A DNA stretch of 33,903 nucleotides from an uncultured Bacteroidota bacterium (GTDB lineage Bacteria > Bacteroidota > Bacteroidia > Chitinophagales > Chitinophagaceae), in NCBI GenBank assembly GCA_903913355.1, contig CAIWKU010000226.1, forward strand, positions 1-33,903. The letters are read 5' to 3'. The position numbers and the translations under genes are program-made. Below the pieces are notes generated by a model. It worked only from the letters and a program-made list of their open reading frames with translations, did not search any database and was not told where the DNA came from. Positions 1 to 7,982 of the stretch are shown here, one piece after another. Numbering within the stretch: position 1 is the first letter of the stretch; every line of letters begins with the position of its first letter.

Positions 1-2
1 GG

Positions 3-470
3 CAAATCATATTGGGTGCGGTATACAATCCATTTATCAATGAACTGTATTTTGCACAACATGGTTTTGGTGCCACGCTGAACGATAAAATGATACAGGT
101 AAGCCAGAAAACAGATGTTTTCAGTAGTTGTCTCGTAACCGGTTTCCCTTATACCTACATCGACTCACCCAATGGTCCTTTACAAGTGTTTGAAAAATTA
201 ATTCGCAAAGGTGTACCTGTAAGAAGGTTAGGCAGTGCCGCTATTGATCTTTGTTGGGTAGCAGCCGGTCGTTTTGATGGTTTTTACGAACACAAATTAC
301 AGGCTTGGGATAGTGCTGCAGGCTTTTTAATTGTGGAAGAAGCAGGTGGAAAAGTAACTGATTTCTCAGGCAACCGGTATTCGCCTTATCAGCCACATAT
401 TATTGCTACCAATGGAAAAATACATGATGAGCTGGTGGCCATTGTGAATGGTGGAGAAGTAGCGGGATAA
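3..470 (+). CDS. Inositol monophosphatase family protein (3' part, 5' end outside window)
   Basis: This is the C-terminal part of an IMPase/SuhB-family Mg-dependent sugar-phosphate phosphatase. The reading frame is open to the left edge (Q-I-I-L-G-A-V-Y-N-P), so the TTG at 12 is not the true start. About 155 residues remain of a family that is usually 260-270 long. The motif AWDSAAG matches the family's second metal-binding motif (WDxAAG), and it is followed by EEAGGKVTDFSG, the usual C-terminal strand and turn. The N-terminal metal site (DPIDGT) lies outside the window. Substrates in the family include myo-inositol-1-phosphate, and the true substrate cannot be read here. The gene lies 23 bp upstream of thiL on the same strand, so the two are probably co-transcribed. 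Family assignment is firm; specific function is open. Confidence 0.9.
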   Translation, partial: QIILGAVYNPFINELYFAQHGFGATLNDKMIQVSQKTDVFSSCLVTGFPYTYIDSPNGPLQVFEKLIRKGVPVRRLGSAAIDLCWVAAGRFDGFYEHKLQAWDSAAGFLIVEEAGGKVTDFSGNRYSPYQPHIIATNGKIHDELVAIVNGGEVAG

Positions 471-493
471 TTTATAAACCCTAGAATAACCAA

Positions 494-1525
494 ATGGAAA
501 ACAGAACAGAAATAGCAGAATTAGGTGAGTTTGGTTTAATCGAACACCTGACCAAAAATTTTGAGATACAGAACGCTTCTACTGTTTTAAGTGTAGGAGA
601 TGATGCGGCTATTATTGATCATTTTGGAAAACAAACCGTATTGAGTACCGACTTATTAATTGAGGGTATTCATTTTGACCTGATGTATACGCCCTTAAAA
701 CACCTGGGCTATAAATCAGTAATGGTAAACCTTAGTGATATCTATGCAATGAATGCGTATCCTACGCAAATCACCATGAGTATCGGTATCAGCAATCGTT
801 TTAGTCTGGAGGCCTTGAACGAATTTTATGACGGTGTATACCTGGCCTGTGAAAAGCATGGCGTTGATCTGGTAGGTGGAGATACTTCATCTTCCAACAA
901 AGGCTTTATTATTTCTGTTACGGCTATCGGAGAAGTGGCCCCAAATCAATTTGTAAAACGCAGCACCGCACAAAAAGGAGACCTTATTTGTGTTAGCGGC
1001 GATTTAGGCGGGGCTTTCTTAGCACTGACCCTTATGGAAAGAGAAAAAAAGATTTATCTCGAAAATCCGCAGATTCAACCCGATCTTGAGAATGAAAGTT
1101 ATATCGTCAGTCGTTTATTAAAACCCGAAGCCAGAAAAGAAATCATTGATTTTTTTGAAAAAGAAAATATTGTACCGACTTCCATGATGGATGTAAGTGA
1201 TGGGATCAGCAGCGAGGTCTTACACCTTTGCAAACAAAGTAATCTGGGTTGTGTTTTATATGAAGAAAAAATTCCGATTGCGGAGGAAAGCAGAAAAGCT
1301 GCTTATAAATTCGGCCTGGACCCAACTGTTTGCGCATTAAACGGGGGGGAAGATTATGAATTGATTTTTACCCTAAAACAGGAAGATCATGATAAAATTG
1401 TTTTAAATGAAGATATCAGCGTGATTGGGTATATGACCGATATTTCGGAGGGCTGCCATTTATTAACGAAGGGTGGCAATCGCTTTCCGGTTACAGCACA
1501 GGGTTGGAACGCTTTTCAGCAATAA
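494..1525 (+). CDS. thiL: Thiamine-monophosphate kinase ThiL
   Basis: ThiL phosphorylates thiamine monophosphate with ATP to thiamine diphosphate, the last step of de novo cofactor synthesis in the cytosol. At 343 residues it is slightly longer than E. coli ThiL. The AIR-synthase-type fold is recognisable from VGDDAA (residues 34-39), STDLLIEGIHFD (51-62), NLSDIYAMNA (79-88) and VGGDTSSS (127-134). The acidic residues D36, D37, D53, D82 and D130 fit the Mg-ATP site. Further signs are SGDLGGA after residue 165, MDVSDGISSE in the second half, and GGEDYELIFT near the C terminus, all usual for ThiL. The ATG start gives a standard N terminus, E-F-G-L-I. It sits between the IMPase-family gene and an S41 peptidase gene (9 bp downstream). 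No other thiamine gene is in the window. Confidence 0.96.
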   Translation: MENRTEIAELGEFGLIEHLTKNFEIQNASTVLSVGDDAAIIDHFGKQTVLSTDLLIEGIHFDLMYTPLKHLGYKSVMVNLSDIYAMNAYPTQITMSIGISNRFSLEALNEFYDGVYLACEKHGVDLVGGDTSSSNKGFIISVTAIGEVAPNQFVKRSTAQKGDLICVSGDLGGAFLALTLMEREKKIYLENPQIQPDLENESYIVSRLLKPEARKEIIDFFEKENIVPTSMMDVSDGISSEVLHLCKQSNLGCVLYEEKIPIAEESRKAAYKFGLDPTVCALNGGEDYELIFTLKQEDHDKIVLNEDISVIGYMTDISEGCHLLTKGGNRFPVTAQGWNAFQQ

Positions 1526-1534
1526 ACAGCAGGC

Positions 1535-3028
1535 ATGAAAATTGTGAGGCATTTCATTTATGGCATAGCAATATTTATTTCTGTTCCATTTATTTCTATT
1601 GCACAAAAAATTCCGCCACCACTTCCTAAAATTGCTCCCGATCTTCTCAGGCAGGATTTCTCTCTACTGCAAAAAATATTGGAAGCTAACCACCCCAGCT
1701 TATATTGGTACGTATCCAAACAAGAGCTGGATAGTAGTTTTCAAAATGGTATCAATAGTATCACCGATTCTCTCGATGAGTGGCAATTTAAAAACCGGGT
1801 AGCTTCGGTGATTAGTCAAATTCGCTGCGGACATACAACGGTCCGCTTTTCGAAAGCCTATTCAAAAAAAGCGGCACAGTATCGGTATCCTCAATTTCCT
1901 CTTTTACTAAAAGCCTGGGGTGATAGCCTGGTGGTTTTGAATAGTGCTATTCCTAGAGATAGCATATTTAAAAGAGGTGCCATCATAACAAGTATCAATG
2001 GTAGAACGAACCGACAGATTTTGGATACACTATTTCAATTCATCAGTACTGACGGGTATTCGGATAATTACAAAAACCAGGTAGTGAGCGGCAATTTTCC
2101 TGCCTGGTACAAAACCATTTTTGGATTAGACAGTAGCTACCAGATAAAATATATTAACCCAAAAGGGGACGAATCTATTGCGGTAGTTAAAAATGTAAAT
2201 CCATTACTGGATACCGGGAAAAGGCAAATTCGTATTCCTGTACTGGCTGCCAAAAAGCCTACGCGTAAAGAACTAAGAAAAGCGGCTTTATTGGCAAAAA
2301 GATCTTTAACAATTGATACGGCACTGCATACCGCATTCATGAATCTGAGCACATTTGGTGGTTCGGGTCTGCGTTCTTTTTTTCGCCGATCCTTCAAAAA
2401 AATTCAGGAACAAAATATTCCAAACCTGGTAATTGATCTTAGAACAAACGGTGGCGGCAAAGTGAGTAATAGTATTTTATTAACCAAATACCTCGCTGAT
2501 CATCCGTTTAAAGTGGGCGATAGTGTGGTAGCCATAAGTAGAAAATTTGCTTACGGGCGATATATTCATCCTTCTCTTATTTATTGGCTCGCCATGAATT
2601 TCGGGGCGCATAAAATGGAAGACGGGCTCATTCATTTTCGCTATTTTGAGAAAAAATATTTTCAACCGAAAGAAAAACTGCATTTCAACGGAAGTATTTA
2701 TTTGGTAGAAGGCGGCTATAGTTTTTCTGCTACTACTATGTTTCTCTCACAAATGAAGGGGCAGTCAAATGTAAAAATACTGGGAGAGGAATCTGGCGGT
2801 GGATATTATGGTAATTCGGCCATGCATATTCCAAACATCATTTTACCCAATAGTGGTTTACAGATAAGTCTACCTATGTATAAATTAGTTATCAACGCCC
2901 AACACCCCAAGGGCCATGGTGTAATGCCGGATATTCCGATCCCGCCTTCATCAGAAGCAATTAAAAAAGGGATTGATCTAAAAATGGTTATAATAAAAGA
3001 ATTGTTACAGCATAAAGCAACCGGGTAA
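1535..3028 (+). CDS. Secreted S41-family (C-terminal processing-like) peptidase
   Basis: This is a 497-residue protein with a signal peptide (hydrophobic residues 8-22, cleavage near SIAQ-KI), so it is exported to the periplasm or surface. An S41 N-terminal helical region is followed by a PDZ-like segment (about 120-175, with KRGAIITSING) and the protease core. NLVIDLRTNGGG (297-308) is the hallmark core strand and glycine turn. GGYSFSATTM (393-402) carries the nucleophile, most likely S398 by comparison with the S-A-x-E pattern. LGEESGGG (416-423) follows. A Lys/Arg-rich insert at about 229-256 lies between PDZ and core and is unusual. It belongs to the same strand run as thiL, and its stop is 16 bp from the convergent nagA stop. 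The substrate is unknown. The family call is secure. Confidence 0.9.
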   Translation: MKIVRHFIYGIAIFISVPFISIAQKIPPPLPKIAPDLLRQDFSLLQKILEANHPSLYWYVSKQELDSSFQNGINSITDSLDEWQFKNRVASVISQIRCGHTTVRFSKAYSKKAAQYRYPQFPLLLKAWGDSLVVLNSAIPRDSIFKRGAIITSINGRTNRQILDTLFQFISTDGYSDNYKNQVVSGNFPAWYKTIFGLDSSYQIKYINPKGDESIAVVKNVNPLLDTGKRQIRIPVLAAKKPTRKELRKAALLAKRSLTIDTALHTAFMNLSTFGGSGLRSFFRRSFKKIQEQNIPNLVIDLRTNGGGKVSNSILLTKYLADHPFKVGDSVVAISRKFAYGRYIHPSLIYWLAMNFGAHKMEDGLIHFRYFEKKYFQPKEKLHFNGSIYLVEGGYSFSATTMFLSQMKGQSNVKILGEESGGGYYGNSAMHIPNIILPNSGLQISLPMYKLVINAQHPKGHGVMPDIPIPPSSEAIKKGIDLKMVIIKELLQHKATG

Positions 3029-3044
3029 ATAATCGGGCCAGGCT

Positions 3045-4136
3045 TTATTCAAAAGACACCACCTGTGTAACCTGTAATTCGTTGTTCAGGAAAACCAGAT
3101 TGGCTTCTTTTCCTTTTTCAATACAGCCTAACTTATTCGAAAGATTGATTGCCCGGGCGGGATATAGGCTAACCATACGCAATGCCTCTTCTAAAGGAAT
3201 CTGCACCTTGTTTACAAGATTGCGTAAACACAACCCCATATCCAACGCCGAGCCGCTCAAAATTCCATTCGATTCATATTTATCCCCTACCAGATGATGC
3301 GGGTAAGCCCCTTCGCGGGTTTCGGTTACAGCATCAGTGATCGCAAATAATCTTTCGCCCATCATTTGTTTGGCAATTTTTATAGCCGCAAAATCCACAT
3401 GATATCCATCCGGTACAATACTGGATAAAACTGTGGGGTGTAAAAAAACCGCTCCCACCATTCCCGGTGCACGATGTTGTAATGCACTCATGGCATTATA
3501 TAAATGGGTTACTGTTTGTATTCCTGCATTAAAAGCTTCGGTAGCTTCTTCAAAACTGGCATTGCTATGTCCTGCAGAAATGATCACACCATAAGAACGA
3601 ATCAGCTCCAATACGGCAACAGAACAAATTTCCGGTGCAAGGGTAATCATAGAAATCGCAGCTTTTCCATATTCCAGCAATTCCCTTACTTCTGCAAGCG
3701 AAGGGGCATGAATATAGGATTCCAGGTGGGCTCCTTTTTTTGCAGGATGTATCCAGGGGCCTTCTATATGTAACCCTATGCAGCCTCTTCCTCCTTCTTT
3801 CCAATAATCTCTGACAGCGTCAATGGCTTTATAAAATATAGCAACATCATTCGTAGCCACCGTGGGTTGAAAATGAGAAGCACCTCCGGCTACACTGTAA
3901 GCGTATAATTTATGTAAAGCATCTGTATCTGGGTAAACAGATAAAAGCTTTCCAAATGCACCATATATCTGTATATCGATAAATGCAGGGGCTATTATTT
4001 CTGTTATATTATTTGCCTCTGTACTTGTGGGTATGATTTCTGCAATCATCCCATCCTGTACTACCAGGGTATGGTTCGATAACCAACTATACCCGGTAAA
4101 AATTCTTTTGGCACTGTATTTTTTTATCTCACTCAT
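3045..4136 (-). CDS. nagA: N-acetylglucosamine-6-phosphate deacetylase NagA
   Basis: NagA deacetylates GlcNAc-6-phosphate to GlcN-6-phosphate, feeding amino sugars from chitin or peptidoglycan into central metabolism. I use the ATG at 4136 (MSEIKKYSAK, 363 residues), because a start at 4175 would add 13 unrelated residues inside the upstream gene. Amidohydrolase landmarks are APAFIDIQIYGA (49-60), HIEGPWIHPAKKGAH (123-137, metal ligand E125), SAGHSNAS (H190), THLYNAM (H211), the catalytic D268 in AITDAV, and GSALDM near 295-300. The first motif has Q and Y where HxH would sit in two-metal relatives, so a one-metal, E. coli-like site is expected. The start codon overlaps the stop of the upstream amidase gene by 8 bp (ATGAGTGA), implying translational coupling. 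It is the last gene of the recX operon. Confidence 0.94.
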   Translation of the reverse strand: MSEIKKYSAKRIFTGYSWLSNHTLVVQDGMIAEIIPTSTEANNITEIIAPAFIDIQIYGAFGKLLSVYPDTDALHKLYAYSVAGGASHFQPTVATNDVAIFYKAIDAVRDYWKEGGRGCIGLHIEGPWIHPAKKGAHLESYIHAPSLAEVRELLEYGKAAISMITLAPEICSVAVLELIRSYGVIISAGHSNASFEEATEAFNAGIQTVTHLYNAMSALQHRAPGMVGAVFLHPTVLSSIVPDGYHVDFAAIKIAKQMMGERLFAITDAVTETREGAYPHHLVGDKYESNGILSGSALDMGLCLRNLVNKVQIPLEEALRMVSLYPARAINLSNKLGCIEKGKEANLVFLNNELQVTQVVSFE

Positions 4137-4935
4137 CTGTATCCCTGTCTTGCAAAATTTGAAAGCTGTCTGCATCTTTCCAGAAAGGAAATTTGCTTCT
4201 TATGTTTTCCAAAGGTTCTTTTTCCAATACAATGGTATGAACATCTTCTTCCCCATTTTTGTGATAGATAATGGTACCCAGGGCATCAATCACCATACTA
4301 TCCCCGCTATGATAAATTCCATTTCCATCATTACCCACCCTGTTTACACCTATCACATAACATTGATTTTCGATAGCCCTTGCTGTTAACAGGGTTTTCC
4401 ATGCATGGCTCCTTCTTTCAGGCCAATTGGCCACATACAATAAGATATCATACTCCGGTGTTTCTTCCGTTTGTTGTCTTGCCCAAACAGGAAAGCGAAG
4501 ATCATAACAAACCTGCAGGTTGATTTTCCAGCCTTTAACGCGGGCAATTAATCGCTTATTACCGGGTGTATATTTTTCATCTTCCCCGGCAAAGGCAAAT
4601 CGGTGTCGTTTATCATAATATCCGAAACTGCCATCGGGTAATACCCATACTAATCGGTTAAAATACTGACCACCCTCTGTAATAATCAGGCTGCCCGTTA
4701 GAATTATTTTTTTAGTAGCCGCCACTTTCTTCATCCAGGCAAACGTTTCACCTTCCATCTCTTCAGCCAGAGATTCCGGCTGCATGCTAAACCCGGTACT
4801 GAACATTTCGGGCAACACCACCAATTCTGTTTTTTCGGTAATGGCATAAATCTTTTTTTCCAGCATCGCCAGATTGGCTGCCTTATCTTCCCAGAATAAT
4901 GGGGTTTGTATGAGGGTAATGGTAAGTGAGGGCAT
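4129..4935 (-). CDS. Nitrilase-superfamily omega-amidase (YafV-like)
   Basis: This is a 268-residue carbon-nitrogen hydrolase. The Glu-Lys-Cys triad is visible as E43 in LPEMFSTGF, K109 in YYDKRHRF and C143 in QVCYDLRFP. The sequence around it (MFSTGFSM, KRHRFAFAGED, WPERRSHAW, VNRVGNDGNG) is typical of the YafV/NIT2 omega-amidase branch, which hydrolyses 2-oxoglutaramate or 2-oxosuccinamate in metabolite repair and glutamine-transaminase salvage. No signal peptide is seen, so it is cytosolic. The gene sits 17 bp after the lpxR-like gene and overlaps nagA by 8 bp. The branch assignment rests on motif context. A different short-chain amide substrate is possible. Confidence 0.88.
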   Translation of the reverse strand: MPSLTITLIQTPLFWEDKAANLAMLEKKIYAITEKTELVVLPEMFSTGFSMQPESLAEEMEGETFAWMKKVAATKKIILTGSLIITEGGQYFNRLVWVLPDGSFGYYDKRHRFAFAGEDEKYTPGNKRLIARVKGWKINLQVCYDLRFPVWARQQTEETPEYDILLYVANWPERRSHAWKTLLTARAIENQCYVIGVNRVGNDGNGIYHSGDSMVIDALGTIIYHKNGEEDVHTIVLEKEPLENIRSKFPFWKDADSFQILQDRDTDE

Positions 4936-4952
4936 AAGTTCTTACTGCTAAG

Positions 4953-5891
4953 TTAATGCATCCGATAACCCAATTGTATAGAACCATAACGCTGCGGGTT
5001 TTTTTGTGCCTCTGCCTCCCGGCTTTGATAAATGATTGCTAAACGGGTAGTCCAGCGCCCTTTTGCAAAACATAATCCCCAGGCCTGCTGAAACATCCAT
5101 CTTTTTGTTTTACCCAATACGGCAGAATCTCCTTTGCTAAAAAGCCCGCCTTCCACCGTTGCATTATATGCCTGAAGAATCATTTGTGGATACCAGTAAA
5201 AAAACAATTCTGTTTTCCCTTCTCCCGGTTTATTATCCACCCTGGCATTCCATAATGCGCTATTGGCGTTTTCATTAAACTCTCCCAGGCTGGTATAGGC
5301 CCCAAGACTGGCATTGGTAAATGTACTGCCCAGTTTTGCCTCTCCTGCCGGCATCACCTTAAGCCAATGATTATATTCCAGCAATGTTCGGCTATACATA
5401 AGATTTAGGTCTATTCCCGCCGCATCCCTTACCTGGGTGTTCCAACCGGCAAACCTGCTATACCCTAATAATTTATGATACCCGTTCTGTACGTCCTCAC
5501 CAAAAGAAGCCGGCCCAACAATACCCAATGAAGCGCCATATTGAAGAACACTACCCGCTTCAGGAAAAGAAGTCTGGTCAAGTTTCGCAAAAAGATACCC
5601 GCAATAAGGCCTGTCAATATCTTTTGCACTGGTATACGCTTCTTTCAACGGAGTATAGATCATTTGCCCGAATTCAAAAGATCGGATCGTTTTCCTATCC
5701 TTGCTTTCCAATGCGCGGGTTTCCTTAACAAAAAAACCATTGGTATAATAGGCATCTGCTTTTCTAAGCAAATAAGCATCGTTTTCCGTTGTAAAAGAGA
5801 GTTCTTTATTGTACAGATCTCTGCCCGACTGGGCAAATACGTCCATGGTCAAAATCAAGCAACCCAATATGATCAACCCTTGTTTTTTCAT
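4953..5891 (-). CDS. LpxR-like outer-membrane lipid A 3'-O-deacylase (DUF2219)
   Basis: This is a 312-residue protein with a signal peptide (MKKQGLIILGC..., cleavage near VFAQ-S) and alternating beta-strand character to the C terminus, fitting a 12-strand outer-membrane barrel. LpxR family blocks are clear: TENDAYLLRKADAYYTNG (35-52), DRPYCGYLFA (93-102) and GIVGPASFGEDVQNGYHKLLG (123-143). N37, D38 and H139 sit where the family's Ca-dependent catalytic residues lie. Known members remove the 3'-acyloxyacyl group from lipid A at the outer leaflet, which softens TLR4 recognition in pathogens. In a presumed environmental bacterium the role is probably envelope remodelling. It lies between recX (9 bp) and the amidase gene (17 bp), an unexpected operon partner set. 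Family call is strong; activity is inferred. Confidence 0.85.
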   Translation of the reverse strand: MKKQGLIILGCLILTMDVFAQSGRDLYNKELSFTTENDAYLLRKADAYYTNGFFVKETRALESKDRKTIRSFEFGQMIYTPLKEAYTSAKDIDRPYCGYLFAKLDQTSFPEAGSVLQYGASLGIVGPASFGEDVQNGYHKLLGYSRFAGWNTQVRDAAGIDLNLMYSRTLLEYNHWLKVMPAGEAKLGSTFTNASLGAYTSLGEFNENANSALWNARVDNKPGEGKTELFFYWYPQMILQAYNATVEGGLFSKGDSAVLGKTKRWMFQQAWGLCFAKGRWTTRLAIIYQSREAEAQKNPQRYGSIQLGYRMH

Positions 5892-5900
5892 GATATGGCC

Positions 5901-6392
5901 CTACTTATCCACTTTATTTTTCTCGATCACCCTGATCCTGGCAATCGCTTGTTGTACTTTTTGTGCCTCGTACCCCTTTTGAAGCAAAAAAGCGGTTGTT
6001 TTTGCCTGTCGGCTTACCGGGGCTTCTTTTACAAGAATCTCCCATTTTTTGATCGCCAGTTTTTGAAGGGTTTGCTCATAATCCTCTGATTCTATTTCCT
6101 TAATTGCCCGTTTAATATTGGGTTCACTTATCCGTTTTTGTCTTAATGCGTACTCAATCTTCTTTTTCCCCCATTTTTTAACCCTAAAATGGCTGCCGGC
6201 AAACTGTATGCTGTAGCGCTCCTCGTTCAGAAAATCCTCTTCAATCAACCTGACCACCAGCTGATCAACCTCGGTTTTCGGTAAGCCCATCCCAAACAGT
6301 TTTTCCCTTACCTCATAATGGCATCTTTCCCGGTAAGCACAGAAATATTTTATTTTGGGAAAAGCCTGTTCGGCAGTTACTCGGTTTTTCAC
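5901..6392 (-). CDS. recX: Regulatory protein RecX
   Basis: RecX binds the RecA filament and restrains its recombinase and co-protease activity. The open frame extends to a GTG at 6527, but the first 45 residues of that version do not look like RecX. The GTG at 6392 gives MKNRVTAEQAFPKIKYFC, a standard RecX N terminus, and a 163-residue protein of normal length. Three helical repeat units are visible. The first has YRERCHYEVREKL, the second has LIEEDFLNEERYSIQFA with FRVKKWGKKKIEYAL, and the third has FLLQKGYEAQKVQQAI. No ATG exists in frame before the core, so a non-ATG start is needed. It is the promoter-proximal gene of the recX > lpxR-like > amidase > nagA operon. recA is not in the window. 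Confidence 0.9.
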   Translation of the reverse strand: MKNRVTAEQAFPKIKYFCAYRERCHYEVREKLFGMGLPKTEVDQLVVRLIEEDFLNEERYSIQFAGSHFRVKKWGKKKIEYALRQKRISEPNIKRAIKEIESEDYEQTLQKLAIKKWEILVKEAPVSRQAKTTAFLLQKGYEAQKVQQAIARIRVIEKNKVDK

Positions 6393-6707
6393 TGGCTGTA
6401 ATTGATGCGCTTTTGTTTCTATAATCCTGGATTGGGGGCCCTTTTGGTCGTTTCTGATATAACCTATACGGCTCCAAATAATTGAACATAAAGTAAAACA
6501 ATATTTTACACAGTCCTCTAATGACACCGGAATGGGTTGATTTGCTGTCTTACTTACCTACGTAAATATTGCCAAAAGGGTGAATCTTCACTAAAAATCC
6601 TTTCGCAGGTCAGCGCTGTTCTATTCAAATAACTTCAACAAGAATTCCTGATCGAATTCACATCTGATTCACATTCTGTTTTTTAACTGTCCGGACATGG
6701 ATTTCTG

Positions 6708-6739
6708 TTGTGGAATATTAACAAATTACGTTAGGTTTG
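6708..6739 (+). promoter_or_regulatory. Bacteroidota-type promoter of dnaN
   Basis: The -7 box TAGGTTTG (6732-6739) matches the TAnnTTTG consensus. A degenerate -33 (TTGTG from 6708) lies about 20 bp upstream. Transcription would start about 6745, leaving a leader of under 20 nt before the ATG at 6762. The -7 box lies in the left arm and loop of a 7-bp inverted repeat. Confidence 0.6.
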
Positions 6740-6751
6740 TTGCGAACCTAA
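6731..6751. repeat. Inverted repeat over the dnaN -7 box
   Basis: TTAGGTT (6731-6737) and AACCTAA (6745-6751) are perfect 7-bp arms around a 7-nt loop. The left arm and loop contain the TAGGTTTG promoter box, and the right arm covers the predicted transcription start. A repressor bound here would block the dnaN promoter. No regulator can be named. Confidence 0.5.
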
Positions 6752-6761
6752 ATTCTGGAGA

Positions 6762-7877
6762 ATGAAATTTATTGTTTCTTCGTCTTCCCTGTTAAAACAC
6801 CTGCAGCAAATCAGCGGTGTAATCAATGCCAATACGGTTTTGCCGATTCTGGAAGACTTTTTGTTTGAGATTGAAGATAAAAAATTGAACGTTGTTGCTA
6901 CCGACCTCGAAACCGTTATGCGTGTGCAGATGGATGTGGAAAGTAAAACCAATGGTAAAGTGTGTATCCCGGCCAAAATACTGCTGGATTCTTTAAAAAA
7001 TATTGCTGACCAGCCCCTTACTTTTAATATTGATAAGAATTTTGCGGTTGAGATCACCAGCGATAATGGTAAATACAAGGTAATGGGTGAAAATCCGGAT
7101 AATTTTCCTAAAGAACCGGCTGCCGATGATACCACCGGATTCAATATGAGCAGCAGTGCCTTATTGACCGCAATTAATAAAACCCTTTTTGCAGTAAGTA
7201 ATGATGATTTGCGTCCGGCTATGACGGGTGTATTCTTTGAATTAACCAAAGACAGTGTTCAGTTTGTAGCCACCGATGCGCATAGACTGGTGAGGTATAA
7301 AAGAATAGACACAAAAGCTTCTAAAACAGATTCCTTTATTGTGCCTAAAAAACCTTTGAACCTGTTGAAAAATGCGCTGCCAGATAATGAGGATGAGCTG
7401 ACCATCAGTTATAACAATAACCATCTTTTTGTAAACCACGGATCTACACAAATGATCTGTCGTTTAATCGATGCCCGTTTCCCTGATTATAAAGTGGTAA
7501 TTCCGGCCGACAACCCTTATAAATTAATCGTTAACAAAGCTGATTTTCAAAATGCATTGCGTCGCGTAAATGTATTCAGTAATAAAAGCACTAACCAGGT
7601 AGCATTAAGCATCACTGGTAGTGAATTACAGATGGCTGCACAGGATGTTGATTTTAGTTTCGAAGGGAATGAGCGGATGAATTGTCAGTATGATGGGGAA
7701 GATCTGCAGATTGCATTTAATGCCAAGTTTTTAATCGAAATGCTGAATGCGGCAGATACCGATGATGTAAAAATGGAGCTGTCTACACCTACCAAAGCCG
7801 GCCTGATTAAGCCAACAGAACAGGCTGAGGGAGAAGATTTACTCATGCTGGTAATGCCCTTGATGTTGAATAATTAA
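6762..7877 (+). CDS. dnaN: DNA polymerase III subunit beta (sliding clamp)
   Basis: DnaN is the ring-shaped processivity clamp that tethers polymerase III and repair proteins to DNA. At 371 residues it has the normal length, with three clamp domains at about 1-120, 125-245 and 246-371. Typical stretches are SGVINANTVLPILEDF (17-32), ATDLETVM, ALLTAINKTLFAVSNDD with RPAMTGVFFE in domain 2, FVATDAHRLVRYK, and a C terminus reading LLMLVMPLMLNN, matching the M-P-hydrophobic ending of clamps. The ATG start leaves a short leader after the promoter. It is not beside dnaA here. It forms a single-gene unit closed by a terminator at 7900-7933. Confidence 0.98.
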   Translation: MKFIVSSSSLLKHLQQISGVINANTVLPILEDFLFEIEDKKLNVVATDLETVMRVQMDVESKTNGKVCIPAKILLDSLKNIADQPLTFNIDKNFAVEITSDNGKYKVMGENPDNFPKEPAADDTTGFNMSSSALLTAINKTLFAVSNDDLRPAMTGVFFELTKDSVQFVATDAHRLVRYKRIDTKASKTDSFIVPKKPLNLLKNALPDNEDELTISYNNNHLFVNHGSTQMICRLIDARFPDYKVVIPADNPYKLIVNKADFQNALRRVNVFSNKSTNQVALSITGSELQMAAQDVDFSFEGNERMNCQYDGEDLQIAFNAKFLIEMLNAADTDDVKMELSTPTKAGLIKPTEQAEGEDLLMLVMPLMLNN

Positions 7878-7899
7878 TACATAATTTATATAAATAATC

Positions 7900-7933
7900 G
7901 CCCTCTTACCAATCGGTAAGGGGGTTTTCTTTT
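7900..7933 (+). terminator. Intrinsic terminator of dnaN
   Basis: The arms CCCTCTTACC and GGTAAGGGGG pair over 10 positions with one T-G pair and a short loop, then run into TTTTCTTTT. It lies 23 bp after the dnaN stop, so it ends the dnaN transcript and separates it from the hydroxylase gene. Confidence 0.8.
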
Positions 7934-7982
7934 AGCGAATACAGTATTTGTTAGTAAATTGACGCACTAAATTCGATCTGCC

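Larger units (their letters stand above)
6393..6761. other. Divergent intergenic region recX / dnaN
   Basis: This 369-base stretch holds no convincing gene, tRNA or repeat family. It carries the dnaN promoter at its right end and presumably the recX operon promoter. A 6-bp inverted repeat (GTAAAA/TTTTAC, 6493-6509, 5-nt loop) lies about 100 bp upstream of the chosen recX start and may be a protein site or simple AT-rich chance. I found no good TAnnTTTG box facing recX. Confidence 0.6.

Noticed and set aside
5541-6089. 182-codon plus-strand open frame
   Set aside because: It lies antisense across the lpxR-like and recX genes, both of which have clear family motifs. Its translation is Phe/Arg/Lys-rich with no recognisable domain.
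6731-7249. 172-codon minus-strand open frame over dnaN
   Set aside because: It is wholly antisense to the first half of dnaN, which is unambiguous, and its translation shows no family features.
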